A stretch of 64,000 bases of DNA from Peteryoungia rhizophila (GCF_004912145.1 NZ_STGT01000002.1:977960-1041959); one strand, 5' to 3'; numbered from the stretch's first letter, positions 54,578 to 63,964 are shown. Numbers and translations are program-made. Notes: generated by a model from the letters alone, not told the origin.

Positions 54578-56056
54578 TCAAGCAGCGAGATTTCCGAAGC
54601 AGACATATTTTGCCTCGAGGTATTCCAGGAGCCCGTGGCGCGAGCCCTCACGACCCAGGCCGGATTGCTTCCATCCACCAAAGGGGATGGGGGCGCCGGT
54701 GAATTTCGGCGTATTGACGGCGACCATCCCGTATTCGAGCCTGTCCGTGAGACGCATAGCGCGGCCGAGGTCACGGGTGTAAACGTAGGCTGCAAGGCCC
54801 ATCTCGGTGTCATTCGCCCGCGCCAGCACCTCGTCTTCATCGTCGAAGAGCAGTATCGCGGCAACAGGGCCAAAGGTTTCTTCTCTTGCGATCAGCATGT
54901 CGTCTTCGACATCGGCCAACACTGTCGGCATGACGAAATTGCCTCCCAAGGGGCTGTCCTGTCCGCCGCAGACGAGACGCGCGCCGGCGGACAGTGCCTG
55001 GGAGATCTGCTTTCGGCATTTTTCGGCCACTGAAGGACGCGTCATCGGCCCGATGTCGATGCCCGGCTCAAGTCCATGCCCCACCTTGAGTTCGGATGTC
55101 GCGTTGGCGAAAGCGTCAACGAAGCGGTCGTAAAGCCGGCGCTGGACGTAAATGCGGTTTGCCGCGAGGCAATCCTGCCCTGATGTTGCAAACTTTGCAC
55201 ACATGCATCCCTTTACCGCTGCCGTCAGGTCGGCATCGTCAAAAAGGATGAACGGCGCATTGCCGCCCAGTTCAAGCGAGGCTTTCTTGATCGTTGCCGC
55301 CGACTGGGTCAGCAGAATTCGCCCGACTTCCGTTGAACCGGTAAAGGAGAAAGCCCGAACCTCGGTGTGTTCGAGCAATCGGCTGGATAGGGGGGCAGCC
55401 TCGCCCGTCAGAACCTGGAATACGCCTGCCGGCATGCCGGCCTGTTCGGCGAGTTTTGCCAGGGCAAGGGCCGAGAGCGGAGTTTCAGGCGCAGGCTTGA
55501 CGATCATGGTGCAGCCCGCGGCGAGTGCTGCGCCGGCTTTCCGGGTGATCATGGCAGAGGGAAAGTTCCACGGCGTGATGGCCACGGTGACACCGACCGG
55601 CTGCATCTGAACCGAGATGCGGCCTCCGGGCAGGTGGCTCGGGATGGTTTCGCCATAGGCACGCTCCGCCTCGGCCGAGAACCAGTCGAGGAAATTCGCA
55701 GCATAGGAAATCTCGCCAGCCGACTCGACGAGCGGCTTTCCCTGTTCTGCCGTCATGATGACGGCGAGATCCGTCGCATTGTCGCGCATCAGTTGCGCCC
55801 ATGCGCGCAGGATCCGGCCGCGTTCCAGCGGCAGCATGTCCCGCCACTTCGGGAACGCCCGTGCGGCTGCTTCCACGGCATGATCGGCATCTTCGAGGGA
55901 GCAAGCCGCGACATCCGCAAGATGCTCTTCGGTCGCCGGATCGGTGACACATAATGTCTCGGCGCGCTCAGCCCAGACGCCGTCGAGGAAGGCGCGATGC
56001 TCGAGCAGGCCGGGTTGCTGCAATGATTTCAGCTCGGTGCTGGCGATACCTTTCAT
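54578..56056 (-). CDS. doeC: Semialdehyde dehydrogenase of ectoine catabolism (DoeC/Ssd)
   Basis: The protein has 492 residues from the ATG at 56056, with a GGAGGAGAG ribosome site. Aldehyde dehydrogenase motifs: TPWNFPSAMITRK, FTGSTEVGR, LELGGNAPFI with the Glu and SGQDCLAANR with the catalytic Cys. It resembles GabD-type succinate-semialdehyde dehydrogenases and probably oxidises aspartate semialdehyde to aspartate as the last step of ectoine use. It is divergent from the AsnC-type gene. Confidence 0.83.
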   Translation of the reverse strand: MKGIASTELKSLQQPGLLEHRAFLDGVWAERAETLCVTDPATEEHLADVAACSLEDADHAVEAAARAFPKWRDMLPLERGRILRAWAQLMRDNATDLAVIMTAEQGKPLVESAGEISYAANFLDWFSAEAERAYGETIPSHLPGGRISVQMQPVGVTVAITPWNFPSAMITRKAGAALAAGCTMIVKPAPETPLSALALAKLAEQAGMPAGVFQVLTGEAAPLSSRLLEHTEVRAFSFTGSTEVGRILLTQSAATIKKASLELGGNAPFILFDDADLTAAVKGCMCAKFATSGQDCLAANRIYVQRRLYDRFVDAFANATSELKVGHGLEPGIDIGPMTRPSVAEKCRKQISQALSAGARLVCGGQDSPLGGNFVMPTVLADVEDDMLIAREETFGPVAAILLFDDEDEVLARANDTEMGLAAYVYTRDLGRAMRLTDRLEYGMVAVNTPKFTGAPIPFGGWKQSGLGREGSRHGLLEYLEAKYVCFGNLAA

Positions 56057-56176
56057 GCGTCTCTCCTCCAACGATGTGGGGCAGTCTAGCCGCGGGCGGT
56101 GATCGTTTGACTGCGTAGTCGACGGGCTTTATGCAGGATGAAGACTTGTTTTTACCTCTTGGCGCAGGATTACTGC

Positions 56177-56644
56177 ATGACATCACTGGATCGAGTCGAC
56201 AGAGCGCTGTTGGACGCCGTGCAAAAGAACAATCGCCTGACGTCAGAAGAGTTGGCGCGCATCGTCAATCTTTCGCCGACGGCCTGCCAACGACGATTGA
56301 AACGTCTGCGGGAGGAGGGGGTGATCGAGGCGGATGTCTCAATCGTATCGCCCAAAGCCGTCGGACGGGGCATCACGATGATCGTTCTGGTGTCGCTGGA
56401 GCGCGAGCGTGCGGACATCGTCGATCGGTTCAAGGCTGCGATCCGGGGCACGAAGGAGGTGATGATCGGTTACTATGTCACGGGTGATGCCGACTTCATC
56501 CTGGTGATTACCGCAAAGGACATGGAGGACTACGAAGCGTTCACGCGGCGCTTCTTTTACGAAAATCACGACATCAAGGGGTTCAAGACCATGGTGGTCA
56601 TGGATCGAGTGAAGGCAGGTTTTGCCTTTCCGATCGAGACCTAG
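56177..56644 (+). CDS. doeX: Lrp/AsnC-family regulator (DoeX-like)
   Basis: The protein has 155 residues from the ATG at 56177. The N-terminal helix-turn-helix reads LTSEELARIVNLSPTACQRRLKRL and the C-terminal RAM domain contains GYYVTGDADFILVI. AsnC proteins occur in most ectoine catabolic loci and sense diaminobutyrate-type metabolites. The gene is divergent from the dehydrogenase-transaminase operon with 120 bases between, where it probably acts. Confidence 0.82.
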   Translation: MTSLDRVDRALLDAVQKNNRLTSEELARIVNLSPTACQRRLKRLREEGVIEADVSIVSPKAVGRGITMIVLVSLERERADIVDRFKAAIRGTKEVMIGYYVTGDADFILVITAKDMEDYEAFTRRFFYENHDIKGFKTMVVMDRVKAGFAFPIET

Positions 56645-57014
56645 CAAACTTGGCCCGGCTCAAGTCTTGGTGAGCCGTTCGATCTGAACGACAAGATCTG
56701 CACTTCCAGACAAGAGACATGGACCTCAAACGCGTGTTCCGGCAAATTCATGAGTGCGTGCCCTCTGTGAGAGGCGCCGAATGCCAGAGGATCAGGAGGC
56801 CAATTGACAAATCGCTTCCATGGCCATTGTGGCGCCCGCTGATCCTGTCAGGTCCAGTACAACTCACAACTGGACCTGCATCTGTCGATCGGTACTTGTT
56901 AAAGTCGTGCATCGACGATCTGCACCGCTGTGTCTTTAATCAGACCGTAAGCCGTTCCATCACCCGCAACCTGTTTTGCGACATTCACGCCTGATGGCCT
57001 GGGCTGGCGAAAGA
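56645..57014. other. Intergenic region with an unexplained inverted repeat
   Basis: No gene is supported. CAGGTCCAGT (56849-56858) and ACTGGACCTG (56869-56878) form a perfect 10-bp stem with a 10-base loop (ACAACTCACA). There is no T-run. It could be an RNA element or binding site; I cannot assign it. Confidence 0.5.
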
Positions 57015-58055
57015 TCAGGCCGATGCGCGCAGCATCAGGTCAGATTTAAGAAGAATCTGGTCTCGGCGGAGCCTCTCGTCTTCGTCATCGTCGACCTCTC
57101 CCAACTTCTTCAGAAGCAGTCCGATCGCCAGCTGCCCGATCTCGTTGTAGTTCTGCGCGACAGTGGTGATCGGAGGGCAGGCGTATCGGGACAGGGGATG
57201 ATCGTCGTGTCCTGCCACCCTGAGGTCGAAGGCCGTCCCATGCCCGACTTTCAGCCCCTTTTGCCAGGCCGCTGCGATAACGCCGAACGCGAGACGATCA
57301 TTGGCGCAAACGATAGTGCGTGTAGGCAAGGTTTCCCGGCGCTCAAAGAGGCGCGAGGCCTCCTCGAATGCGAAGCGCTCGAAGTCCCAGGTGTCTCCTT
57401 CGGCGATATCCAGAATCATCGGCTTCAGACCTGCCGTCTCCATTGCGTCGACGTAGATCTCGCGCCTGTGGCCAGCGTTCCGGTTGACCTCGGGCATTCC
57501 GAAGAAACATGGCGGTTCGCCCGATCGGCAGAGATAATCAACAATGAGACCGAAGCTCTGTCTGTTGTCGCTTCCGACAAACGAAGCCTCGTCGTCCGGT
57601 GGGGCATCCACGTAGACGAGGGGGATGTCTTTCGCCAGAGCCCGCAGGGCCGAGTTCCTCGAAGTCGTGCCGATCGGGGCGATGATGGCCCCCGCGACGT
57701 TCATCGACTGCAGTGTACTGACGGCGTCGTCTTCGGTATCCGGCCGACCGTCTGACGAAAAGACAAACGCCAGAAACCCAGATTCTGCCGCGATCAACTG
57801 GATCCGACGAGTCAACGCCATATAAAATGGATCCAAGGCGTTTGGAATGATGACGCCAATGATGTTGCTCCTGCGGCGGTTCAGGTTGACCGCGAACAGG
57901 TTGGGCTTGAAGCCCGATTTCCGCAGAGCCTCTTCGATCGCGTCGCGGGTCTTCTTGCGTACGGAAGAGGGGTCGTTGAAGTACTTTGAGACGGTCGGGC
58001 GTGAGAGCCCAACATATCCCGAAAACTCCTCCATAGTCTTGATCGGCTTCGCCAC
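57015..58055 (-). CDS. LacI-family regulator of the polyol operon
   Basis: The protein has 346 residues from the GTG at 58055, which has GGAGGGGA just upstream; the GTG at 58076 would add 7 residues. The DNA-binding region reads MEEFSGYVGLSRPTVSKYFNDP, a LacI variant, followed by the sugar-binding effector domain. It is the last gene of the binding protein-SDR-dehydrogenase operon and probably acts on boxes in the divergent region 61410-61610. Inducer is likely a polyol or tagatose derivative. Confidence 0.83.
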   Translation of the reverse strand: MAKPIKTMEEFSGYVGLSRPTVSKYFNDPSSVRKKTRDAIEEALRKSGFKPNLFAVNLNRRRSNIIGVIIPNALDPFYMALTRRIQLIAAESGFLAFVFSSDGRPDTEDDAVSTLQSMNVAGAIIAPIGTTSRNSALRALAKDIPLVYVDAPPDDEASFVGSDNRQSFGLIVDYLCRSGEPPCFFGMPEVNRNAGHRREIYVDAMETAGLKPMILDIAEGDTWDFERFAFEEASRLFERRETLPTRTIVCANDRLAFGVIAAAWQKGLKVGHGTAFDLRVAGHDDHPLSRYACPPITTVAQNYNEIGQLAIGLLLKKLGEVDDDEDERLRRDQILLKSDLMLRASA

Positions 58056-58136
58056 ATCCCCTCCGTCGCTGCTCACAGCACGCGCTGTTCTATCACCGGA
58101 ATCACTTCATGTAAGCCGGCTCAGGGCCCATGGATG

Positions 58137-59150
58137 TCAGGAGGATACGAACTGAACCTTCATCGTGGCTGGATCAGAGGGTTTGGTCAGAAAATACGGG
58201 AGCATTTCGTCGAGTGGCAGCCTGTGACTGACGAGCCGCGCCATCTGCCCATCGTCGGCTTGCAGCATTTCGAGCGCCTCCGGAATGTTGCGGTTCAACG
58301 AGTGCGAGCCGACAATCTTGAGCTGCCGGCGGAATACCTCGAACGGGTGGATCGCGATTGTCTCGGTCGGCGGGCATACGCCGAAGAGCAGGGCGGTGCC
58401 GCCATCTTCGACCAGATCGATCATCTTCTCCACCACCGTGGGCACGCCGGTCGCGTCGGCCACGAAGTCAAAGCCATGGCGGCGCGACGCAAGTTTCCCG
58501 GAGCCGGAAATCGCAGTTTCCAGACCGAGATCGGAGGCGAAGGCCAGCCTGTGCTCGTTCACGTCCGCAACGGTGACAGTTCGGGTCCCCTTTGCTCGCA
58601 ACGCCAAGGCCATCAGCAGCCCGATTGGTCCCGCGCCAAAGATGATGGCATTGGACGGAACGTACGAGCCGGTCGCGACGCCTGCGGTCGACAGTCCGTT
58701 GAGAGTACAGGCAAGCGGTTCTGCCAGTGCGGCGGCGTCGAAGGCAAGGTCACCGATGCGGTGAAGCTGTGCTGCTCGAACCAGACTGTACTGACCGAAG
58801 CCGCCGTCGTGTGTCACGCCGTATGCCTTCAGGTCCTTGCACAGGTTGGTCAGGCCTCGTCTGCAGGAGGGACATGTGCCGCACGGCAAGTTGGGATCTA
58901 CGGCTACGCGGTCGCCCGCCCCGAAACCTTTCACGTCGGCGGCGACGGCCGCGATTTCTCCTGCATATTCATGTCCCGGGATCACCGGGAACGCACTTGC
59001 GCCGTATCGACCATGCAAGACGTCGATATCGGTATGGCACAGACCCGACGCGCGAATACGGATCATGGCGTGCCCATCGGGCAGCCTGTCGGGAAGCGGC
59101 CTGTCAGCCAATACAGCCTGACCCTTCCCGATGAATTGAACAGCTCTCAT
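58137..59150 (-). CDS. Zinc-dependent polyol dehydrogenase (D-altritol 5-dehydrogenase-like)
   Basis: The protein has 337 residues of the medium-chain dehydrogenase family (PF00107/PF08240). Catalytic zinc ligands are Cys38 in SGLCHTD and the GHE motif; structural zinc cysteines are in CGTCPSCRRGLTNLC; the cofactor motif is FGAGPIG. The neighbourhood (SDR, PfkB kinase, PF08013 protein, binding protein) matches the Agrobacterium galactitol/D-altritol pathway, where such an enzyme oxidises D-altritol to D-tagatose. Sorbitol/threitol dehydrogenase activity is the main alternative. Confidence 0.8.
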   Translation of the reverse strand: MRAVQFIGKGQAVLADRPLPDRLPDGHAMIRIRASGLCHTDIDVLHGRYGASAFPVIPGHEYAGEIAAVAADVKGFGAGDRVAVDPNLPCGTCPSCRRGLTNLCKDLKAYGVTHDGGFGQYSLVRAAQLHRIGDLAFDAAALAEPLACTLNGLSTAGVATGSYVPSNAIIFGAGPIGLLMALALRAKGTRTVTVADVNEHRLAFASDLGLETAISGSGKLASRRHGFDFVADATGVPTVVEKMIDLVEDGGTALLFGVCPPTETIAIHPFEVFRRQLKIVGSHSLNRNIPEALEMLQADDGQMARLVSHRLPLDEMLPYFLTKPSDPATMKVQFVSS

Positions 59151-59166
59151 GGTTTCGGCGCTCCCT

Positions 59167-59937
59167 TCAACTCATCCAGTTGCCGCCGTCGACATTGTAG
59201 GTCTGAGCGAGAATATAGTCGCTATCCGAAGACGCGAGGAATACTGCCAGACCCTTGATGTCGTCGGGCGTCGCGAAGCGGCCGATCGGAACGGACTTCG
59301 CCACCTGCGCCTTCTTCACGCCGGGCTGCAGGCCTTCCCATTCCGCGAATTTCGCGTCCACCACGTCCCAATGCTCGCCGTCCACCACACCAGGTGCGAT
59401 TGCGTTGACGTTGATGCCGTGTGCCACGAGAGCGAGCGCCGCCGACTGGGTCGCTGAAATGATTGCCGCCTTGGAGGCGCAATAGAGCGTTACCAGCGCT
59501 TCCCCGCGACGACCGGCCTGGCTTGCCATGTTGATGATCTTGCCGCCGCGTTTGCGCTCTATCATCACGTTGGAAACCGCGCGCATGACGAAAAGCGGAC
59601 CCTTCAGGTTAACGTCCATGACACGCTGATAGCAGTCTTCCGTGATGCCGTTGATCGGCGCCATGTCGAAGATCGCAGCGTTGTTGACCAGGATGTCGAT
59701 GCCGCCGAACTCCTTGTCTACGTGCTCCACAACGCGGTCGATGTCGTCGACCTTGGTTACGTCGAGCTTGACGGCCCTGGCTGCGGAGCCGATTGCGGAT
59801 GCCGCTTCCGTGGCGCGGTCGATGTTGATATCGGCGATGACGACCTTTGCGCCCTCTGCCACAAAGGCTTCCGCGAAGCCCAGGCCAATACCCCGCGCAC
59901 CGCCGGTTATGAAGGCAACCTTGTCTTTCAGTCTCAT
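59167..59937 (-). CDS. Short-chain polyol dehydrogenase (galactitol/sorbitol dehydrogenase-like)
   Basis: The protein has 256 residues from the ATG at 59937. SDR motifs: TGGARGIG cofactor site, NNAAIF, the catalytic Ser in MASQAG and Tyr-Lys in LYCASK. Length and sequence pattern are like rhizobial SmoS/galactitol 2-dehydrogenases, which form D-tagatose from galactitol (or fructose from sorbitol). It lies 16 bases upstream of the zinc dehydrogenase gene. Confidence 0.82.
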   Translation of the reverse strand: MRLKDKVAFITGGARGIGLGFAEAFVAEGAKVVIADINIDRATEAASAIGSAARAVKLDVTKVDDIDRVVEHVDKEFGGIDILVNNAAIFDMAPINGITEDCYQRVMDVNLKGPLFVMRAVSNVMIERKRGGKIINMASQAGRRGEALVTLYCASKAAIISATQSAALALVAHGINVNAIAPGVVDGEHWDVVDAKFAEWEGLQPGVKKAQVAKSVPIGRFATPDDIKGLAVFLASSDSDYILAQTYNVDGGNWMS

Positions 59938-60006
59938 GGTCCGGTCTCCGACGAGCCGTCTCATCGTAGACGGTCGTTCATCTGATGCTATCTTTGCTGT
60001 AGTCTC

Positions 60007-60035
60007 GGTGCCCGGCGGCATTGCCGCCGGGCACC
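60007..60035. other. Stem-loop after the polyol binding-protein gene
   Basis: GGTGCCCGGCGGC and GCCGCCGGGCACC form a perfect 13-bp stem with a 3-base loop, 33 bases past the binding-protein stop. No T-run follows on the operon strand. Probably raises the level of the binding-protein message over the dehydrogenases. Confidence 0.65.
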
Positions 60036-60067
60036 TCGGGAGGGCCGCCTCAAACGGCGGCGGAGAA

Positions 60068-61381
60068 CTACTTGATGTAGCCGGCACGCGTCATGTCGCG
60101 GGTCACCTGGGCTTGGGCGGCGTCGAGAACCGCATCCACTGTCTGCTGACCTGCCAGCGCGGAGCTGATCTGCTGGCCGACAAAGGTTCCGATCCCTTGG
60201 AATTCAGGGATGGCCACGAACTGGACGCCGGTATAGGGAACCGGGTCCTTCGTTGGCTTCGACGGATCCGCCGACAGGATCGCATCGAGCACCGTCGCCG
60301 CGAATGGAGCAGCCTCCTGATACTCCGTCAGTGCGTAGGTGGACTTGCGCGTTCCCGGAGGCACCGCGACCCAACCTTCCGATTCGCCGACCATCTTGAC
60401 GTATTCCTTTGATGTGGCCCATTTCAGGAAGGACTTGGCGACCTCGGCTTTCTGGGTGCTCTTGGGAATCGCAAGGTTCCAGGACCAGGACCAGCTCGAT
60501 CCCGCCGGCGTATCTTCCACCGGTGCGCGAGCAAAGGCGACCTTGTCGGCGACCTGGCTCTGTTTGGGATCATAGACGCGTCCAGCGGCTGACGTGGCGT
60601 CAATCCACATGGCGCACTGACCCGAGGCAAACAGCGTCTGGTTCTCGTTGAAGCCATTGGCCGTTGCGCCCGGAGGTCCGTATTTGGTCATCAGATCGAC
60701 ATAGTCAGTGATCGCTCTCTTCCACGGCTCGCTGTCGAGCTGCGGTTTCCAGTCCATGTCGAACCAGCGTCCGCCATAGGTGTTCACCATGGTGCCGAGA
60801 AACGCCATGTTCTCGCCCCAGCCGGGCTTTCCGCGAAGGCAGATGCCGTACTGGTTCTTCGACTTGTCCGTTAGCTTTTCCGCATAGTCCTTGATCTGGT
60901 CGTAGGTAGGTTGCTCGGGCATCTCGATGCCTGCGGCTTCAAACAGGTCCTTGCGATAGAGCGTGAATGAACTCTCGGTATAGAAGGGGACGGCATAGAG
61001 CTTCCCGTCCACGGTGAGGCCTGCCTTGATCGGCTCGAGCAGATCGCCGTAGTCGTAGTCGTCACCAAGATCGTCCACGGGCGTAAGCCACCCCGCCTTA
61101 CCCCAGATCGGGGCTTCGTAGCCGCCGATCGTCATGACGTCGAACTGCCCGCCGCCGGTTGCGATGTCCGTTGTTACGCGTTCACGCAGAACGTTTTCCT
61201 CAAGGACGACCCAATTGATCGTGTTGCCGGTTTCCTCTTCCCAGGCCTTCGACAGCTTCTGCATGATGATCATGTCGCCGTTGTTGACGGTCGCCACCGA
61301 GATTTCCTCGGCTTGAACGATACCGGCGATCAGGCCGAAGCCTACGGCGGAAGACATAAGGATGCTGGTTTTGACACTCAT
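60068..61381 (-). CDS. Polyol ABC transporter, substrate-binding protein (SmoE-like)
   Basis: The protein has 437 residues from the ATG at 61381 (GGAGATTG site), with a signal peptide to about residue 24 (IVQA/EE). It is an extracellular solute-binding family 1 protein with the SmoE-type segments WVVLEENVLRERVTTDIATG and DVMTIGGYEAPIWG. It probably binds galactitol, D-altritol or sorbitol. Permease and ATPase genes, normally next in the operon, are not found; the dehydrogenases follow instead. Confidence 0.83.
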   Translation of the reverse strand: MSVKTSILMSSAVGFGLIAGIVQAEEISVATVNNGDMIIMQKLSKAWEEETGNTINWVVLEENVLRERVTTDIATGGGQFDVMTIGGYEAPIWGKAGWLTPVDDLGDDYDYGDLLEPIKAGLTVDGKLYAVPFYTESSFTLYRKDLFEAAGIEMPEQPTYDQIKDYAEKLTDKSKNQYGICLRGKPGWGENMAFLGTMVNTYGGRWFDMDWKPQLDSEPWKRAITDYVDLMTKYGPPGATANGFNENQTLFASGQCAMWIDATSAAGRVYDPKQSQVADKVAFARAPVEDTPAGSSWSWSWNLAIPKSTQKAEVAKSFLKWATSKEYVKMVGESEGWVAVPPGTRKSTYALTEYQEAAPFAATVLDAILSADPSKPTKDPVPYTGVQFVAIPEFQGIGTFVGQQISSALAGQQTVDAVLDAAQAQVTRDMTRAGYIK

Positions 61382-61409
61382 GACAATCTCCTCCATTGCG
61401 AGTGTGATG

Positions 61410-61610
61410 CGCATAAACTTACATGCGTAAACTTTTATTGCCCTCTCGGTTGGATCTGTCAAGCTCGACTCAGGCCTGAAATTAAGCCAAAGCATGCTGC
61501 ATTGCGGTAGGAATTTAGCATTTTGCTCGTTGTTGAGGCTGTGTCTGGCTCAATTCATTGATGATTTCGGTCACCATGCAGGCGCGTTCATTCTCTCCTA
61601 AGTTTACGCG
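61410..61610. promoter_or_regulatory. Divergent polyol promoter region with repeated AAGTTTAYGCG boxes
   Basis: The box occurs three times: minus strand at 61410-61420 (AAGTTTATGCG) and 61425-61434 (AAGTTTACGC), plus strand at 61600-61610 (AAGTTTACGCG). The two minus-strand copies are 14-15 bases apart and near the binding-protein start; the third is near the kinase promoter. A TTGACA at 61624-61629 may be the kinase -35. These are candidate sites of the LacI-type regulator at 57015. Confidence 0.55.
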
Positions 61611-61704
61611 CGATAAAAATAGATTGACATCGGGTGCGCTTCTTTTTTAATCAGCCACGGCCTCCAACTGTTCCGGGGGCAATGGCAAGCATTTGGGAGA
61701 GGCC

Positions 61705-62688
61705 GTGACAGACGTAGCTGTTCTTGCTCCGGAGAAGCTGGGCCCGACAATCACCGCGGGAGAGATTCTGGTCGAAATCATGTCGACATCTGTTGGAAAC
61801 GGTTTTCTCGAGCCGATGCCGCTGGTCGGGCCTTTTCCCAGTGGCGCGCCAGCGATCTTCATCGACCAGGTGGCCAGGCTCGGTAGCGAGGCCGGGATCA
61901 TCTCGGCTGTGGGCGACGACGATTTTGGGTGGCTGAACATTGAGCGGCTGAAGCGAGACGGCGCCGACGTGTCGGCGATCGCGGTCCTTGCTGAGGCGCC
62001 AACGGGCAGCGCATTCGTCCGATACAGAGCCGATGGCGCTCGGGACTTCGTGTTCAACATCGCCCGGTCCGCGTCCGGTCAGATCGAGATGACCGATGCG
62101 GCAAGGGCGCTCATCGCGCGTGCAGGCCATGTGCATGTGATGGGTTCAGCCTTCGCCATCGGCGGTATCGGCCGGGTGCTGTCTGAAGCGGTCGCCTCCG
62201 TGAAGGCGCGAGGCGGTACTGTTTCCTTCGACCCGAACGTCCGCAAGGAGCTTTTGGCTGGGCAAGGGGAGGCGAGGGCGCGTTTCGAAGAGATTCTCGC
62301 GGTCAGCGATTTGCTTCTTCCCTCTGGTGAGGAGCTTTCTGTGACAGCAGGAATAGACGAAGAGAAAGCTGCGGTTCAGTCCCTTCTGTCGCGAGGTGTA
62401 AAAGAGGTCGTCTTGAAGCGAGGCGCCGCCGGATCCTCATTCTATCTCCAAAACGACCGGGGCCATTGTCCCGCCTTCAAGGTTGAGGAGCTGGATCCGA
62501 CCGGCGCGGGTGACTGCTTCGGTGCGACCTATGTGACTTGCCGCCGCAAGGGCCTGTCCCCTGCAAGTTCCCTTCGATACGCGAACGCGGCAGGTGCACG
62601 AACGGTCACGAGGCAAGGCCCCATGGAGGGCGTTTCGACCTTTGCCGAACTGGACCAATTTATCGAAGAACACAGACTGGAGACCTAG
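61705..62688 (+). CDS. PfkB-family sugar kinase (D-tagatose kinase-like)
   Basis: The protein has 327 residues from the GTG at 61705 with GGGAGAGG upstream; a TTG at 61695-61693 region would add 4 residues. PfkB signatures: [22 protein letters not shown] N-terminal glycine region and the catalytic [13 protein letters not shown]. In Agrobacterium a PF00294 kinase phosphorylates D-tagatose to D-tagatose 6-phosphate in this gene context. It is divergent from the binding-protein operon and followed at once by the PF08013 gene. Confidence 0.8.
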   Translation: MTDVAVLAPEKLGPTITAGEILVEIMSTSVGNGFLEPMPLVGPFPSGAPAIFIDQVARLGSEAGIISAVGDDDFGWLNIERLKRDGADVSAIAVLAEAPTGSAFVRYRADGARDFVFNIARSASGQIEMTDAARALIARAGHVHVMGSAFAIGGIGRVLSEAVASVKARGGTVSFDPNVRKELLAGQGEARARFEEILAVSDLLLPSGEELSVTAGIDEEKAAVQSLLSRGVKEVVLKRGAAGSSFYLQNDRGHCPAFKVEELDPTGAGDCFGATYVTCRRKGLSPASSLRYANAAGARTVTRQGPMEGVSTFAELDQFIEEHRLET

Positions 62689-62689
62689 G

Positions 62690-63964
62690 ATGAGCAGTCA
62701 CCTGCTAGACCTTGCAACAGCGCGTCGCTCGGGCAGGCCCCGCGGCATTACTTCCGTCTGTTCCGCGCATCCTACGATCATCCGGGCAGCGTTGCGCAGG
62801 GGATCGGTCACCAACCAGCCGGTCCTGATCGAGGCGACCTGCAACCAGGTCAATCATCTCGGCGGCTATACCGGAATGACGCCTGCAGATTTCGTCGGCA
62901 TGGTTGAATTGATCGCTCTGGAAGAGGGGCTCGACCGAAACCAACTGATCTTCGGCGGCGACCATCTCGGTCCTAATCCCTGGCGCAAGGAGCCGTCCGA
63001 GGTGGCGCTCGCCAAGGCACGGGACATGGTCATGGCCTATGTCAGGGCAGGCTTCAGCAAGATTCATCTCGACACGTCCATGGGCTGCGCCGGTGAACCG
63101 GCTGCGCTGGATGATGACACGATCGCCGCGCGGGCAGCTGACCTTTGCCGGGTTGCCGAGGCGGCTGCCGAGGCTGCAGGCCTTCCTCAGCCCCTCTATG
63201 TCCTTGGAACCGAGGTTCCTGTTCCGGGTGGGGCGGACCACGTGCTTGAAACCGTCGAGCCAACTTCACCAGATGCTGCCAGGAAGACGATTTCCATCCA
63301 CCGGGAGACATTCCTCGCGGCGGGGCTGGAGGACGCCTTCGAGCGGGTTCTCGCCTTTGTCGTCCAGCCCGGGGTCGAGTTCGGCTCTGAAAATGTTGTT
63401 GCGTACAACCCGGCAAAGGCCGCTGATCTGGCTGCCGTGCTGAACGACCACGAAGGCCTCGTCTTCGAGGCGCATTCGACAGACTATCAATCAGAGACTG
63501 CTCTTGCCGCCCTCGTGCGAGACGGCTTCCCGATCCTGAAAGTCGGTCCAGGAGTTACCTTTGCATATCGCGAAGCGCTCTATGCCCTCGATATGATTGC
63601 ATCCGAGCTGGTGTCATCTTACGGCGCTCGCCCTCTTGCCGCCGCGATGGAGCGGCTGATGCTCGATCATCCGGTGGATTGGCAAGGCCACTATCATGGT
63701 GGTGAGGATTCGCTGCGGCTGCAGCGCCATTACAGCTATAGCGATCGGATTCGATACTACTGGAACCGTCCGGAGGCGGCCTCAGCCGTTGCGAAACTCC
63801 TCAACGCGCTCAACGGCCGCACGATCCCGCAGCCGCTTATGCATCAGTTCTTTCCCGGTCTGGCGATGGCCGGTAATACGGCTGATGGAATAATTCTTGC
63901 GTCAGTCGACCACGTGCTCGCGAGCTACGACCGGGCTGTTCATCAGGCTTCAAGCCAGATCTGA
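62690..63964 (+). CDS. GatZ/KbaZ-family protein, probable D-tagatose-6-phosphate 4-epimerase
   Basis: The protein has 424 residues, a full-length PF08013 member (IEATCNQVNHLGGYTGMTP, FGGDHLGPNPW, KIHLDTSMGCAGEP, FEAHSTDYQ). In E. coli such proteins were seen as subunits of tagatose-bisphosphate aldolase, but an Agrobacterium member in the same kind of cluster was shown to epimerise D-tagatose 6-phosphate to D-fructose 6-phosphate. The lack of a phosphofructokinase-like second step or an aldolase GatY/KbaY gene here supports the epimerase. It starts 1 base after the kinase stop. Confidence 0.85.
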   Translation: MSSHLLDLATARRSGRPRGITSVCSAHPTIIRAALRRGSVTNQPVLIEATCNQVNHLGGYTGMTPADFVGMVELIALEEGLDRNQLIFGGDHLGPNPWRKEPSEVALAKARDMVMAYVRAGFSKIHLDTSMGCAGEPAALDDDTIAARAADLCRVAEAAAEAAGLPQPLYVLGTEVPVPGGADHVLETVEPTSPDAARKTISIHRETFLAAGLEDAFERVLAFVVQPGVEFGSENVVAYNPAKAADLAAVLNDHEGLVFEAHSTDYQSETALAALVRDGFPILKVGPGVTFAYREALYALDMIASELVSSYGARPLAAAMERLMLDHPVDWQGHYHGGEDSLRLQRHYSYSDRIRYYWNRPEAASAVAKLLNALNGRTIPQPLMHQFFPGLAMAGNTADGIILASVDHVLASYDRAVHQASSQI

